From NCBI GenBank assembly GCA_035281845.1, contig DATEVL010000154.1, forward strand, positions 1 to 16,327: a DNA stretch of 16,327 nt. The letters run 5' to 3'. The first letter of the stretch is position 1; the number at the start of each line of letters is the position of its first letter. The notes below the pieces were generated by a model. The model saw only the letters and a list, made by a program, of their open reading frames with translations. It had not been told where the DNA came from and searched no databases. Of this stretch, positions 6,371 to 12,502 are shown piece by piece. Source of the DNA: DATEVL01 sp035281845. Its GTDB lineage: Bacteria; Chloroflexota; Anaerolineae; Anaerolineales; E44-bin32. The position numbers and the translations under genes were made by a program.

Positions 6371-8446
6371 TCACTCTTCCTCGGCCTTGCCGACGTCCTT
6401 CTTCCGGGCGGCGATGATTCCTTCCGCGACGTGCTGCGGGACGACCTCGTAGTGGGAAGGCGACATGGTGAAGACACCGCGCCCGCCGGTAATCGACCGC
6501 AGCTCGCTGGTGTAACGCAGCATCTCAGCGTGCGGCACCTTGGCCGTCACGATGCTCCGGCCCCGGTCGCTCTCCATCCCCTGCACCTTCGCCCGGCGCG
6601 TGTTCAGGTCGCCGAGGACGTCCCCCATGCTCTCCTCCGGCACGGTTACCCGCACGTCCATGATCGGCTCGAGCAGCACCGGGCCGGCCTCCTTGAAAGC
6701 CGCCTTGAAGGCCTCGCGCCCGGCTGTCTCGAACGCCACCGCCTTCGAGTCGACCGGGTGCTCCTTTCCGTCGGTGACCGCCGCCAGGACATTCTCCACC
6801 GGAAAGCCGGCCAGCACCCCGGTCTTCAACACGCCCCGCACACCCTTCTCAATCGCCGGCATGAAACTGTGGGAGATCGCCCCACCGAAGACCTCGTTGA
6901 CGAACTCGAAGTTCTCCTCGGGCAGCGGCTCGACCCGCATGTGCACCTCAGCGAACTGGCCGGCGCCACCGGTCTGCTTCTTATGACGGTGCATCGCTTG
7001 CCCCTTGCGGGTGATCGTCTCGCGATATGAGACGCGTGGCGTTTCAGTCAGCAGGCCGACCTGGAACTTCGCCTCGGCCTTGCGGATGGCGACGTCGATG
7101 TGCTGGTCGCCCATCCCCTGCAGGATCGTCTGATTGGTGCTGCCCTCCTGGTGCCAAGAGAGCGTCGGATCCTCTTCGCACAATCGAGAGAGCGAGGCTC
7201 CCATCTTGGTCGAATCGGCCTGCGTCTTCGGCAGGACGGCGACGGCATACAGGGCGTTGGGGTAGGCCGGGGGCGCGACGACGATGCGCTGGGCTTTGTC
7301 CCCCAGCGTGTCGCCGGTCCCGGCGGAGGCCAGTTTGGCGACGGTCCCGATGTCGCCGGCGTGCAGTACCTTCACCGGAATCTGCTCTTTGCCCCGCATC
7401 ACATGCAGACTGCCAAGTCTTTCCTCGGCGCCCTTGCCTTGGTTCCACACCCGGCTGTCCGATGCCAGGGTGCCGGAGAACACTCGCAAATAGGTGAGCT
7501 TGCCGACAAAAGGGTCAGCCGTGGTCTTCCAGACGTACACTGCGAGCGGACCGGCATCGGAGGCGGTCAGCTCGACGTCGCCGCCAGGCCCCTGGGCGGT
7601 CCGTGGAGGAGACTGCGCCGGGGAAGGAAGCAGATCGAGGACGGCGTCGAGCAAGGGAAGGAGGGCGGTGCCGGCGGTCCCGGCCGTGACGAAAACCGGA
7701 GCGACCCGTCCGGACCGGACGGATTGGCGGAACCCTCGCGCGATTTCCTCCGCCGTCAACTCCTCCCCGCCCAGGTATTTCTCCAGCAAGGCGTCGTCCC
7801 CTTCCGCCGCCGCCTCGATCACCCCGACGCGCGCTTCCTCCGCCGCCGCCTGCAGATCCGCCGGGACCGGGGCGACTTCCTTCCCGTCCCCCAGGCGTGC
7901 CTGCATCGTGAACAGGTCGACCACGCCTTTGAACTCGGCCCTCTCCCCGACCGGCAGCTGCACCGGGACGAGGGCGATCTCGTGCGACAGGCGGCGGGCC
8001 GCTTCCAGCCCGCGGGCGAAGCTGGCGTTCTCGCGGTCCATCTTGCTGATCACAACGAAGCGCGGCAGGCGGAATCGGTCGCAGATATCCCAGACGACCT
8101 CCGTCCCGACTTCGACGCCGGCCACCGAGTCGACAAACACCAACGCGCCTTCCACCACCCGTAAGGCCGAGATGGTCTCGCCGACGAAATCGGTGTAACC
8201 CGGGGTGTCGAGCAGGTTGATCTTCGATTCACGATGCTCGAGCGGCAGGACGGCTGTCGAAAGCGAAAGGCGACGGCGGATTTCCTCTTCCTCGAAGTCC
8301 GAGACCGTGTTGCCTTCTTCGACCTTCCCCATGCGGGTCGTGACGCCGGTGGCGAAAAGGGCGGCTTCCGCCCAGGAGGTCTTGCCCGCACCGCCGTGCG
8401 AGACGAGCGCGACGTTGCGGATGCGGTCGGTCGCGTATTCCTTCAT
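6371..8446 (-). CDS. elongation factor G-like GTPase, EF-G2 type
   Basis: A 691-residue translational GTPase with the full EF-G domain order: G domain, domain II, and domains III-V ending in the MLRYTSELRSITGGRGVFTMSPSHYE region. The P-loop is SHGGAGKT (16-23), G3 is DTPGYTDF (80-87) and G4 is SKMD (134-137). In place of the canonical switch I it has GKVEEGNTVSDF followed by RRRLSLSTAVLPLE, and the catalytic His of DTPGH is Tyr. These features, with HRHKKQTGGAGQF in domain IV, match the EF-G2 paralogues (Thermus EF-G-2, mycobacterial FusA2), not the housekeeping FusA. EF-G2 function is not settled; roles in translation under stress or at low growth rate are suggested. It has its own strong promoter at 8513-8485. 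The Shine-Dalgarno GGAGG is 12 nt from the ATG, slightly far. DUF6504-like follows. Confidence 0.93.
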   Translation of the reverse strand: MKEYATDRIRNVALVSHGGAGKTSWAEAALFATGVTTRMGKVEEGNTVSDFEEEEIRRRLSLSTAVLPLEHRESKINLLDTPGYTDFVGETISALRVVEGALVFVDSVAGVEVGTEVVWDICDRFRLPRFVVISKMDRENASFARGLEAARRLSHEIALVPVQLPVGERAEFKGVVDLFTMQARLGDGKEVAPVPADLQAAAEEARVGVIEAAAEGDDALLEKYLGGEELTAEEIARGFRQSVRSGRVAPVFVTAGTAGTALLPLLDAVLDLLPSPAQSPPRTAQGPGGDVELTASDAGPLAVYVWKTTADPFVGKLTYLRVFSGTLASDSRVWNQGKGAEERLGSLHVMRGKEQIPVKVLHAGDIGTVAKLASAGTGDTLGDKAQRIVVAPPAYPNALYAVAVLPKTQADSTKMGASLSRLCEEDPTLSWHQEGSTNQTILQGMGDQHIDVAIRKAEAKFQVGLLTETPRVSYRETITRKGQAMHRHKKQTGGAGQFAEVHMRVEPLPEENFEFVNEVFGGAISHSFMPAIEKGVRGVLKTGVLAGFPVENVLAAVTDGKEHPVDSKAVAFETAGREAFKAAFKEAGPVLLEPIMDVRVTVPEESMGDVLGDLNTRRAKVQGMESDRGRSIVTAKVPHAEMLRYTSELRSITGGRGVFTMSPSHYEVVPQHVAEGIIAARKKDVGKAEEE

Positions 8447-8484
8447 CGGCTGGGAGGTCCTCCAACGGGGCGAAGTTCAAGCGG

Positions 8485-8513
8485 ATTCTAAAGGAGGAGC
8501 AGGGGACTGTCAA
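8485..8513 (-). promoter_or_regulatory. sigma70-type promoter of the EF-G2 gene
   Basis: On the minus strand: TTGACA (8513-8508), a 17-bp spacer and TAGAAT (8490-8485). This is a near-consensus promoter with a predicted leader of about 30 nt before the ATG at 8446. It lies back to back with the plus-strand promoter candidate near 8578-8586, with a double palindrome between them. Confidence 0.8.
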
Positions 8514-8534
8514 AGCGAGGCATCGAGAAAGGAC

Positions 8535-8567
8535 AGAAACCGGGTTTCTGGGAGAAACCCGGTTTCT
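8535..8567. repeat. 33-bp double palindrome, copy 2
   Basis: AGAAACCGGGTTTCT, spacer GGG, then AGAAACCCGGTTTCT: identical arms to copy 1 at 6316-6348, with a different 3-nt spacer. It sits in the divergent region between the EF-G2 promoter and the thioredoxin-like selenoprotein gene, ending 9 bp before the ATG at 8577. Confidence 0.9.
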
Positions 8568-8576
8568 CAGACCGCG

Positions 8577-9086
8577 ATGATAGAATCGCCCGGCGTCAAC
8601 GTGCAGCAGTGGCTGAATCAACACTCGTTCGTCGTCGCCGCCGTCGCCGCCATCTTCACTCTGACGGCGATCCTTCTCCGCGACGGGATCCGACGGAACG
8701 ACTTGGTGGCGATCGGCGCCCTGTGTCTGGGCCTGGCGATGGCCTATGCGTTGCTCGCTCCAGGCAGGAGCACCGAACGAGAGATCTCGGTCGTCCATTC
8801 ACAGATCGGACACGGGCGCCCGGTCCTGCTCGAGTTGCAGAGCCCGTACTGACTGGGATGTATGAGCGTGAAACCCGTCGTGGACGCGGTCGAGCGAGAG
8901 TTTTCCGGCACGTTGAAGGTGATCCGGTTGAACGTTCAGGATCCGGCGGGCAAGGCACTCGCCCTGGAGTACGGCTTTCAGTTCACACCGACCTTCATCT
9001 TACTCGACGGCGACGGGCAGGAGGCGTGGCGCTCGGTCTTCGCCCTGGACCCCGCCCAGCTTCGCACCTGGCTGAACAGCAATTGA
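8577..9086 (+). CDS. membrane-anchored thioredoxin-like selenoprotein (Sec at in-frame TGA 8850-8852)
   Basis: Read as one gene with TGA decoded as selenocysteine, this gives 169 residues. Two membrane helices (about 17-34 and 43-62) are followed by a thioredoxin domain: beta strand PVLLELQSPY (82-91), active site U92-L-G-C95, helix MSVKPVVDAVEREF, strand LKVIRLNVQD and cis-Pro loop FTPTFILLDGDG (P138). The stop at 8850 is TGA, the frame is unbroken on both sides, and it falls exactly on the attacking Cys of the C-x-x-C motif. The ORF 8577-8852 alone lacks most of the fold, and the ORF 8862-9086 alone lacks the first strand and the active site. Likely a thiol/disulphide or peroxide reductase at the membrane; partners are unknown. 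The start may instead be GTG 8601 (see promoter 8578). No Shine-Dalgarno is visible for either start. The alternative is a Cys-to-stop mutation or sequencing error. Confidence 0.82.
8578..8586 (+). promoter_or_regulatory. extended -10 promoter candidate for the Sec-thioredoxin operon
   Basis: TG-A-TAGAAT (8578-8586) is a good extended -10 element. No clear -35 box lies 16-18 bp upstream, where the arm of the palindrome falls. Transcription would begin near 8593, after the ATG at 8577. In that case translation would start at the in-frame GTG at 8601, nearly leaderless. Confidence 0.4.
8873..8890 (+). promoter_or_regulatory. candidate bacterial SECIS element
   Basis: Downstream of the TGA (8850-8852), ACC-CGTC (8873-8879) pairs with GACG-C-GGT (8883-8890), with one bulged C at 8887, leaving a GTG apical loop (8880-8882). 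The loop begins with G followed by U and starts 27 nt after the TGA. This fits the bacterial SECIS pattern, a short stem with a G/GU loop in the coding region just after the UGA, bound by SelB. A competing pairing exists (GCGT 8866-8869 with ACGC 8884-8887). The stem is short, so this is a candidate only. Confidence 0.5.
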
Positions 9087-9099
9087 GCTGCAGCCGAAC

Positions 9100-9684
9100 A
9101 TGAAGGTATCGTCCGAAGACCGTCGGGTGCGCCGGCGACTGCGCTTCGAGCTTCGCTACTGGACCGGCCGACCTCCCTGGGATACGGGCATTACCCCTCC
9201 CGAAGTCATGGATTTCCTGGCGCGGACGCCGCCCGGACGGGCCGTCGACTTTGGCTGCGGCACCGGGACCAACGCCATCACACTTGCGCAGCATACCTGG
9301 CAGGTCACCGGGATCGATTTCTCCTGGCGCGCCCTACGGACGGCTCGTCGAAAAGCGCGAGCCGCTGGGGTGGCTGTTCAGTTCCTGCGGCGCGACGTCA
9401 GCCGTCTCGACGATTTGGCCGGCCCGTTCGACTTCGCCCTCGACCTCGGTTGTTTCCACAGCCTCGAGCCGCAGCAGCGGGCCCGCTACGCGGCTGCAGT
9501 CGCACGCGTCCTAAACCCCAGAGCGACGTTCATGATGTACGCCTTCGTCGCACCGGACGAGGGCTGGCCGTCAGAGGCGGAGATTCGCCAGTGCTTCTCC
9601 TCCCCCTTCGACCTGGTTGGCATCGAACATGGTGATTTCGAAGGCCGGCCGTCCGCCTGGTTCACCTGGAGGCGCCGGCCATGA
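9100..9684 (+). CDS. class I SAM-dependent methyltransferase (TehB/TPMT-like)
   Basis: A 194-residue cytoplasmic enzyme with a Rossmann-type SAM domain. Motif I is AVDFGCGTG (48-56), the acidic ribose-binding residue is in GIDFS (71-75), and the post-motif strands FDFALDLGCFHSL and RATFMMYAF follow. The N-terminal PPWDTGITPPEV segment is characteristic of methyltransferases in the tellurite-resistance TehB and thiopurine methyltransferase group, which methylate S, Se or Te nucleophiles; many relatives have other or unknown substrates. It starts 13 bp after the selenoprotein stop and overlaps the next gene by ATGA, so it is the middle gene of a three-gene operon. A link to selenium or thiol chemistry is suggested by the neighbour but unproven. 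Confidence 0.85.
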   Translation: MKVSSEDRRVRRRLRFELRYWTGRPPWDTGITPPEVMDFLARTPPGRAVDFGCGTGTNAITLAQHTWQVTGIDFSWRALRTARRKARAAGVAVQFLRRDVSRLDDLAGPFDFALDLGCFHSLEPQQRARYAAAVARVLNPRATFMMYAFVAPDEGWPSEAEIRQCFSSPFDLVGIEHGDFEGRPSAWFTWRRRP

Positions 9685-10631
9685 CTCGTCGCGTGCTGGT
9701 CCTCTTCCTGGACGGGGTCGGCCTCGGGCGGGACGACCCCGCCGTAAATCCGTTCGCCGTCGCGAAGATGCCGGCGCTGGTCGCCGCTCTTGGCGGCGGC
9801 CGCCTGCTCGCCGGGGTGGCGCCGCAGGTGGGGCCCGAGGCGACCCTGTTATCGATGGATGCCTGCCTCGACGTGCCCGGCGATCCGCAGTCGGCCAGCG
9901 GCCAGGCCGCCATTTTGACCGGTCGAAACGTCCCGGCGGAGATCGGCGAGCATTACGGACCGAAGCCCAACCCGGCCGTGGCGGCGATCGTTCGCCAGGG
10001 GAGCATGTTTTCAGAGGTCGTTGATCGCGGCGGCCAAGCGGCCCTGCTCAACGCCTACCCGCCGCGTTACTTTCAGGGCATCGCCAGCGGTCGTCGCCTG
10101 TACTCGGCGATTCCGCTCGCCGTCACCGCCGCCGGGATTCCGCTGAGGACCGCCACCGATCTGCAGTATGGACGCGCCCTCTCGGCCGACTTCACCGCCA
10201 AAGGTTGGACCGGGCAGCTCGGCTTCCCCCCCGCTCCAGTCCTTGCTCGAGCGGAGGCCGGCCGGCGGATGGCGGCCTTGGCCCGGGAAGTCGATCTCTC
10301 TTGGTTCGACTTCTGGCCTAGCGACATCGCCGGGCATCGGGCCGGGATCACCCAGGCCGTGGCCCTTCTCGACCATCTCGACGAGGTGCTCCGTGGGCTG
10401 ATCGACGCGTGGCGCGGCGGTGCGGACCTGGCGCTGATCACGTCGGACCACGGCAACCTGGAAGACCTCTCCGACCGCGGCCATACGCGCAACCCGGTGC
10501 CGGGCATCCTGATCGGCCCGGCCGAGTTGCGCGCGGCCATCGCCCCACGGCTGCGCCGGTTGACCGATTTCCACGACGTGATCCTCGATGTCATCTTCGG
10601 AGACCTGACGGGGGACGCCCGTCTCCCTTAA
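9681..10631 (+). CDS. AlkP-superfamily metalloenzyme (phosphoglycerate mutase/phosphopentomutase-like)
   Basis: A 316-residue protein of the metalloenzyme domain family that includes cofactor-independent phosphoglycerate mutase and phosphopentomutase. The superfamily ligands can be placed: D11 (FLDGVG), the candidate nucleophile Ser in QSASGQ (71-73), D215 and H219 (SDIAGH), D256-H257 (SDHGN) and H268 (RGHTRNPVP). At 316 residues it is shorter than true iPGM (over 400-500), so the inserted phosphotransferase domain is reduced. The substrate is therefore uncertain: it could be a sugar-phosphate mutase or a phosphatase/phosphodiesterase. ATG 9681 overlaps the methyltransferase stop (ATGA), indicating translational coupling. 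A gene-free, hairpin-rich stretch follows. Confidence 0.82.
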   Translation: MTRRVLVLFLDGVGLGRDDPAVNPFAVAKMPALVAALGGGRLLAGVAPQVGPEATLLSMDACLDVPGDPQSASGQAAILTGRNVPAEIGEHYGPKPNPAVAAIVRQGSMFSEVVDRGGQAALLNAYPPRYFQGIASGRRLYSAIPLAVTAAGIPLRTATDLQYGRALSADFTAKGWTGQLGFPPAPVLARAEAGRRMAALAREVDLSWFDFWPSDIAGHRAGITQAVALLDHLDEVLRGLIDAWRGGADLALITSDHGNLEDLSDRGHTRNPVPGILIGPAELRAAIAPRLRRLTDFHDVILDVIFGDLTGDARLP

Positions 10632-10685
10632 AGAGGCCGGTAGCCTGATTCGCTGGAAAAGATTCCTCGATCCGAGGCGATTGCT

Positions 10686-10774
10686 CACTTGCACTGCACC
10701 ACACCTGCCCTCCTCGCCAGGACACCGATGCGGTGTGGCGGGCGGTGCCAGGGAGCGCAGCGCAGGTGCAAGTG
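10686..10774. repeat. nested inverted repeats after the metalloenzyme gene
   Basis: CACTTGCAC (10686-10694) pairs with GTGCAAGTG (10766-10774). Inside it, CCACACC (10699-10705) pairs with GGTGTGG (10732-10738), and CACCG-ATG-CGGTG (10723-10735) forms an overlapping alternative. The motif GCGCAGGTGCA recalls the hairpin at 3643-3688 (GCGCAGTGCAGGTG). Together with the adjacent 10815-10912 element it fills the 10632-11029 gene-free interval, in which I see no convincing protein gene. Confidence 0.65.
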
Positions 10775-10814
10775 TCGGCGCCTCCCACTCGCTCCGCTCC
10801 GGGGACTGTCGCCT

Positions 10815-10912
10815 GGCGCCTCGCAATGACAGTTCGAGGTGGCGCGAGGCGCCCTCGCCTCAGCGTCATTGCGAGCCGTCCAGAGGTCAATCGAGAGACG
10901 GCGTGGCAATCT
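10815..10912. repeat. dispersed GTCATTGCGAG-type repeat with hairpins
   Basis: A perfect 10-bp inverted repeat GGCGCCTCGC (10815-10824) / GCGAGGCGCC (10844-10853) overlaps an 11-bp inverted repeat CTCGCAATGAC (10820-10830) / GTCATTGCGAG (10865-10875). Then GCCGTC (10875-10880) pairs with GACGGC (10897-10902), and GTGGCAATCTC follows (to about 10913). The combination CGTCATTGCGAG...GTGGCAATCTC is, from memory, a widespread interspersed intergenic repeat in many bacterial genomes. Its function is unknown. Confidence 0.65.
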
Positions 10913-10981
10913 CCTTGCAGAGCGATGCCCACTTGCCGATGCCACGCGCTGCCGACCGACAACCCAATCTCCTTCGCTCGC

Positions 10982-11011
10982 TTGACGCTACCTCGCGCGA
11001 CAAGGTAAGAT
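10982..11011 (+). promoter_or_regulatory. sigma70-type promoter for flavin reductase/AMMECR1 genes
   Basis: TTGACG (10982-10987), an 18-bp spacer and TAAGAT (11006-11011). A start near 11018 would leave only about 12 nt before the ATG at 11030, so the Shine-Dalgarno GGAG (11017-11020) would lie at the very 5' end of the message. Confidence 0.6.
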
Positions 11012-11029
11012 GATTTGGAGCCCTCATCG

Positions 11030-11515
11030 ATGACGGTCAGTGGCAATCATCTCCGCCGATTGATGCGAAAGTGGGCGACCGGCGTGACCCTGGTCACGGC
11101 CATGGATTCGAACGGCCCTCACGGGATGACGGTGAGCTCCTTCACGGCGATTTCACTCGAGCCGCCGTTGATCCTGGTCGCGCTCGAACGCGGCGCCCGT
11201 ACCCATCAGATGGTCGAGCAGGTCGGTCGTTTCGCCGTGGTCATCCTGCGCACCGAGCAACGCGAGCTGGCCAAGCGTTTCGCCGGCGGGATCGACGACG
11301 GCGACAGCCGCTTCGAGGGGATCTCCTACAGCCTCACGCCGGGCGGTGCGCCCATTCCGCCGGATCCGCTGGCCCATTTCGATTGTCAGGTGGTGGAGGC
11401 ACACCTGGCCGGCACCCACACCGTGTTCCTCGGTCTGGTGACGGGAGGCCAGGCGGCACGGTCCGGTTCACCGCTCCTCTACTACAACCGCGACTACCGC
11501 GATCTCGTCGAATGA
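11030..11515 (+). CDS. flavin reductase domain protein (FMN-binding split barrel)
   Basis: A 161-residue cytoplasmic flavoprotein of the flavin reductase-like family, which uses NAD(P)H to reduce FMN/FAD or serves as the reductase partner of a monooxygenase. Visible signatures are ATGVTLVTA (about 16-24), then GMTVSSFTAISLEPPLILVAL (FMN-binding strands), the QRELAKRFAG helix and a C-terminal HTVFLGLV...PLLYYNRDYR, typical of the family end. Length is normal. I prefer ATG 11030 (GGAG at 11017-11020, 9 nt away) to the TTG at 11015. A promoter precedes it, and the AMMECR1 gene follows after 13 bp. The physiological partner is not encoded here. Confidence 0.9.
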   Translation: MTVSGNHLRRLMRKWATGVTLVTAMDSNGPHGMTVSSFTAISLEPPLILVALERGARTHQMVEQVGRFAVVILRTEQRELAKRFAGGIDDGDSRFEGISYSLTPGGAPIPPDPLAHFDCQVVEAHLAGTHTVFLGLVTGGQAARSGSPLLYYNRDYRDLVE

Positions 11516-11528
11516 GGTCGCTGCGGCC

Positions 11529-12104
11529 ATGGATGGACCGCTCGACTCCTCCGAACGTCAGACGCTCCTTCAGATTGCCAGACTCTCCGTCACCCACGCC
11601 GCGGGTTCCGAGTCCCTCCCTCCACTCCAGGTCGATGCCTATTCGGCCGCGCTTCGTGCGAACGGCAGCGCCTTCGTCACCCTGACGCGAGGCGGCGCAC
11701 TGAGAGGATGCATCGGCGGGCTCGAGCCGCGCCAGTCACTCGTCGAGGACGTCTGGGAGCACGCCTACGCCGCGGCCCGTGAGGATCCTCGCTTCGAGCC
11801 GGTCACGCCCCCCGAGCTGGCCGAGATCCGTATCGAGATCTCACGCCTCACACCGCCGAGGCCGCTGGATGTGCCCCCCGATCGAATCACGACCACCCTT
11901 CGCCCCGGGGTGGATGGCGTGATCCTGCGCCGGGGAGTTTTGCGGGCGACATTCTTGCCGCAAGTATGGGAGAAGGTCCCGGATCCGGTCCTCTTTCTCG
12001 ACATGCTGGCCGACAAGGCCGGCCTCCCCCGCCAGGCCTGGCGCAGCGGCGAGGTCCAGATTCAGATCTACCAGGTCGAGAGCTTCGAGGAAAGTGATCA
12101 GTGA
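11529..12104 (+). CDS. amrA: AMMECR1-domain protein (AmmeMemoRadiSam system protein A)
   Basis: A 191-residue AMMECR1-family protein. The hallmark LRGCIG is at 58-63, followed by the conserved SLVEDVWEHAYAAAREDPRFEPVTPPEL region and FLPQVWEKV near the C terminus. This protein commonly occurs with a Memo-like protein (B) and a radical SAM protein; the biochemical role of the set is not established. Here neither partner is in view, and the gene instead follows a flavin reductase by 13 bp, in what looks like a two-gene operon. The stop codon TGA (12102-12104) is inside a heptamer tandem repeat, so the last residues (SDQ) derive from repeat sequence. Confidence 0.88.
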   Translation: MDGPLDSSERQTLLQIARLSVTHAAGSESLPPLQVDAYSAALRANGSAFVTLTRGGALRGCIGGLEPRQSLVEDVWEHAYAAAREDPRFEPVTPPELAEIRIEISRLTPPRPLDVPPDRITTTLRPGVDGVILRRGVLRATFLPQVWEKVPDPVLFLDMLADKAGLPRQAWRSGEVQIQIYQVESFEESDQ

Positions 12105-12143
12105 TCACTGATCACTGGTCACTGATCACGGGTTACTGGTTAC
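12095..12143. repeat. seven tandem 7-bp repeats (TGATCAC) between convergent genes
   Basis: Units in order: TGATCAG, TGATCAC, TGATCAC, TGGTCAC, TGATCAC, GGGTTAC, TGGTTAC. They make 49 bp without gaps. The array contains the TGA stop of the AMMECR1 gene (12102-12104) and the TAA stop of the convergent PII-like gene (12135-12133). Because TGATCA is palindromic, the array can also form alternative hairpins and might act as a bidirectional transcript end. Confidence 0.85.
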
Positions 12144-12501
12144 CGGCGTTGGGCTTCCGGCCGAGACCGCGCGCCCGAAGGACCGGAACCACGAAGAGGA
12201 ACCCGGTGTTGTCCTCGTCGAAATTGCCCACCAGGGCTTCGGTCCGGCGGATTAGGTCATCCAGGTCGAGGTCATCCGGGACAACGCTCAAGATCGTGCG
12301 GTGGTTGTACTCCTCGCTTTCGAGCAGCGAGCGCAGCGATGGCATGAGCGGCAAGTCGTCACGCTGGGCATGCTGCAACAGGTGGCGCATCCCGATACTG
12401 TCTAGGATGGTCGCGCCGGTTACGCCGGCCTCCTCCCACACGCGAATGACATCGTGACAGGTACCGATGTTGAGCACAACGGCGACAATAAGCTTGGGCA
12501 T
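12133..12501 (-). CDS. PII-like regulatory protein
   Basis: A 122-residue protein with the ferredoxin-like fold pattern of PII/PII-like signal proteins. The N-terminal strand is MPKLIVAVVLN, then helix VIRVWEEAGVTGATILDSIGM (compare the EAGVTG segment of GlnB), a variable region where the T-loop would be, strand HRTILSVVPDD, helix LDDLIRRTEALV, and a final strand TGFLFVVPVLRARGL. The GlnB uridylylation tyrosine and the GRQKG loop motif are missing, so it is a PII-like paralogue, not a nitrogen regulator. It begins 1 bp after the antiporter stop (TGA-G-ATG), so the two are translationally coupled. By analogy with PII-like proteins next to transporters (SbtB and others) it probably regulates the antiporter by binding a nucleotide or ion. 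Ligand unknown. Confidence 0.75.
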   Translation of the reverse strand: MPKLIVAVVLNIGTCHDVIRVWEEAGVTGATILDSIGMRHLLQHAQRDDLPLMPSLRSLLESEEYNHRTILSVVPDDLDLDDLIRRTEALVGNFDEDNTGFLFVVPVLRARGLGRKPNAGNQ

Positions 12502-12502
12502 C

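Noticed and set aside
7100..8164. 354-residue plus-strand ORF inside EF-G2
   Set aside because: Antisense shadow of an intact, conserved GTPase.
8205..8576. Upstream extension of the selenoprotein frame
   Set aside because: It would run antisense through the EF-G2 start, its promoter and the palindrome; the homologous part begins with the membrane helices after 8577.
8862..9086. Independent 74-residue gene starting at ATG 8862
   Set aside because: It would start inside the thioredoxin active-site helix, lacking the first strand and the first redox residue; joining it through the TGA gives a complete domain.
10011..10826. 271-residue minus-strand ORF
   Set aside because: Antisense of the metalloenzyme gene running into the repeat region; no protein-like signature.
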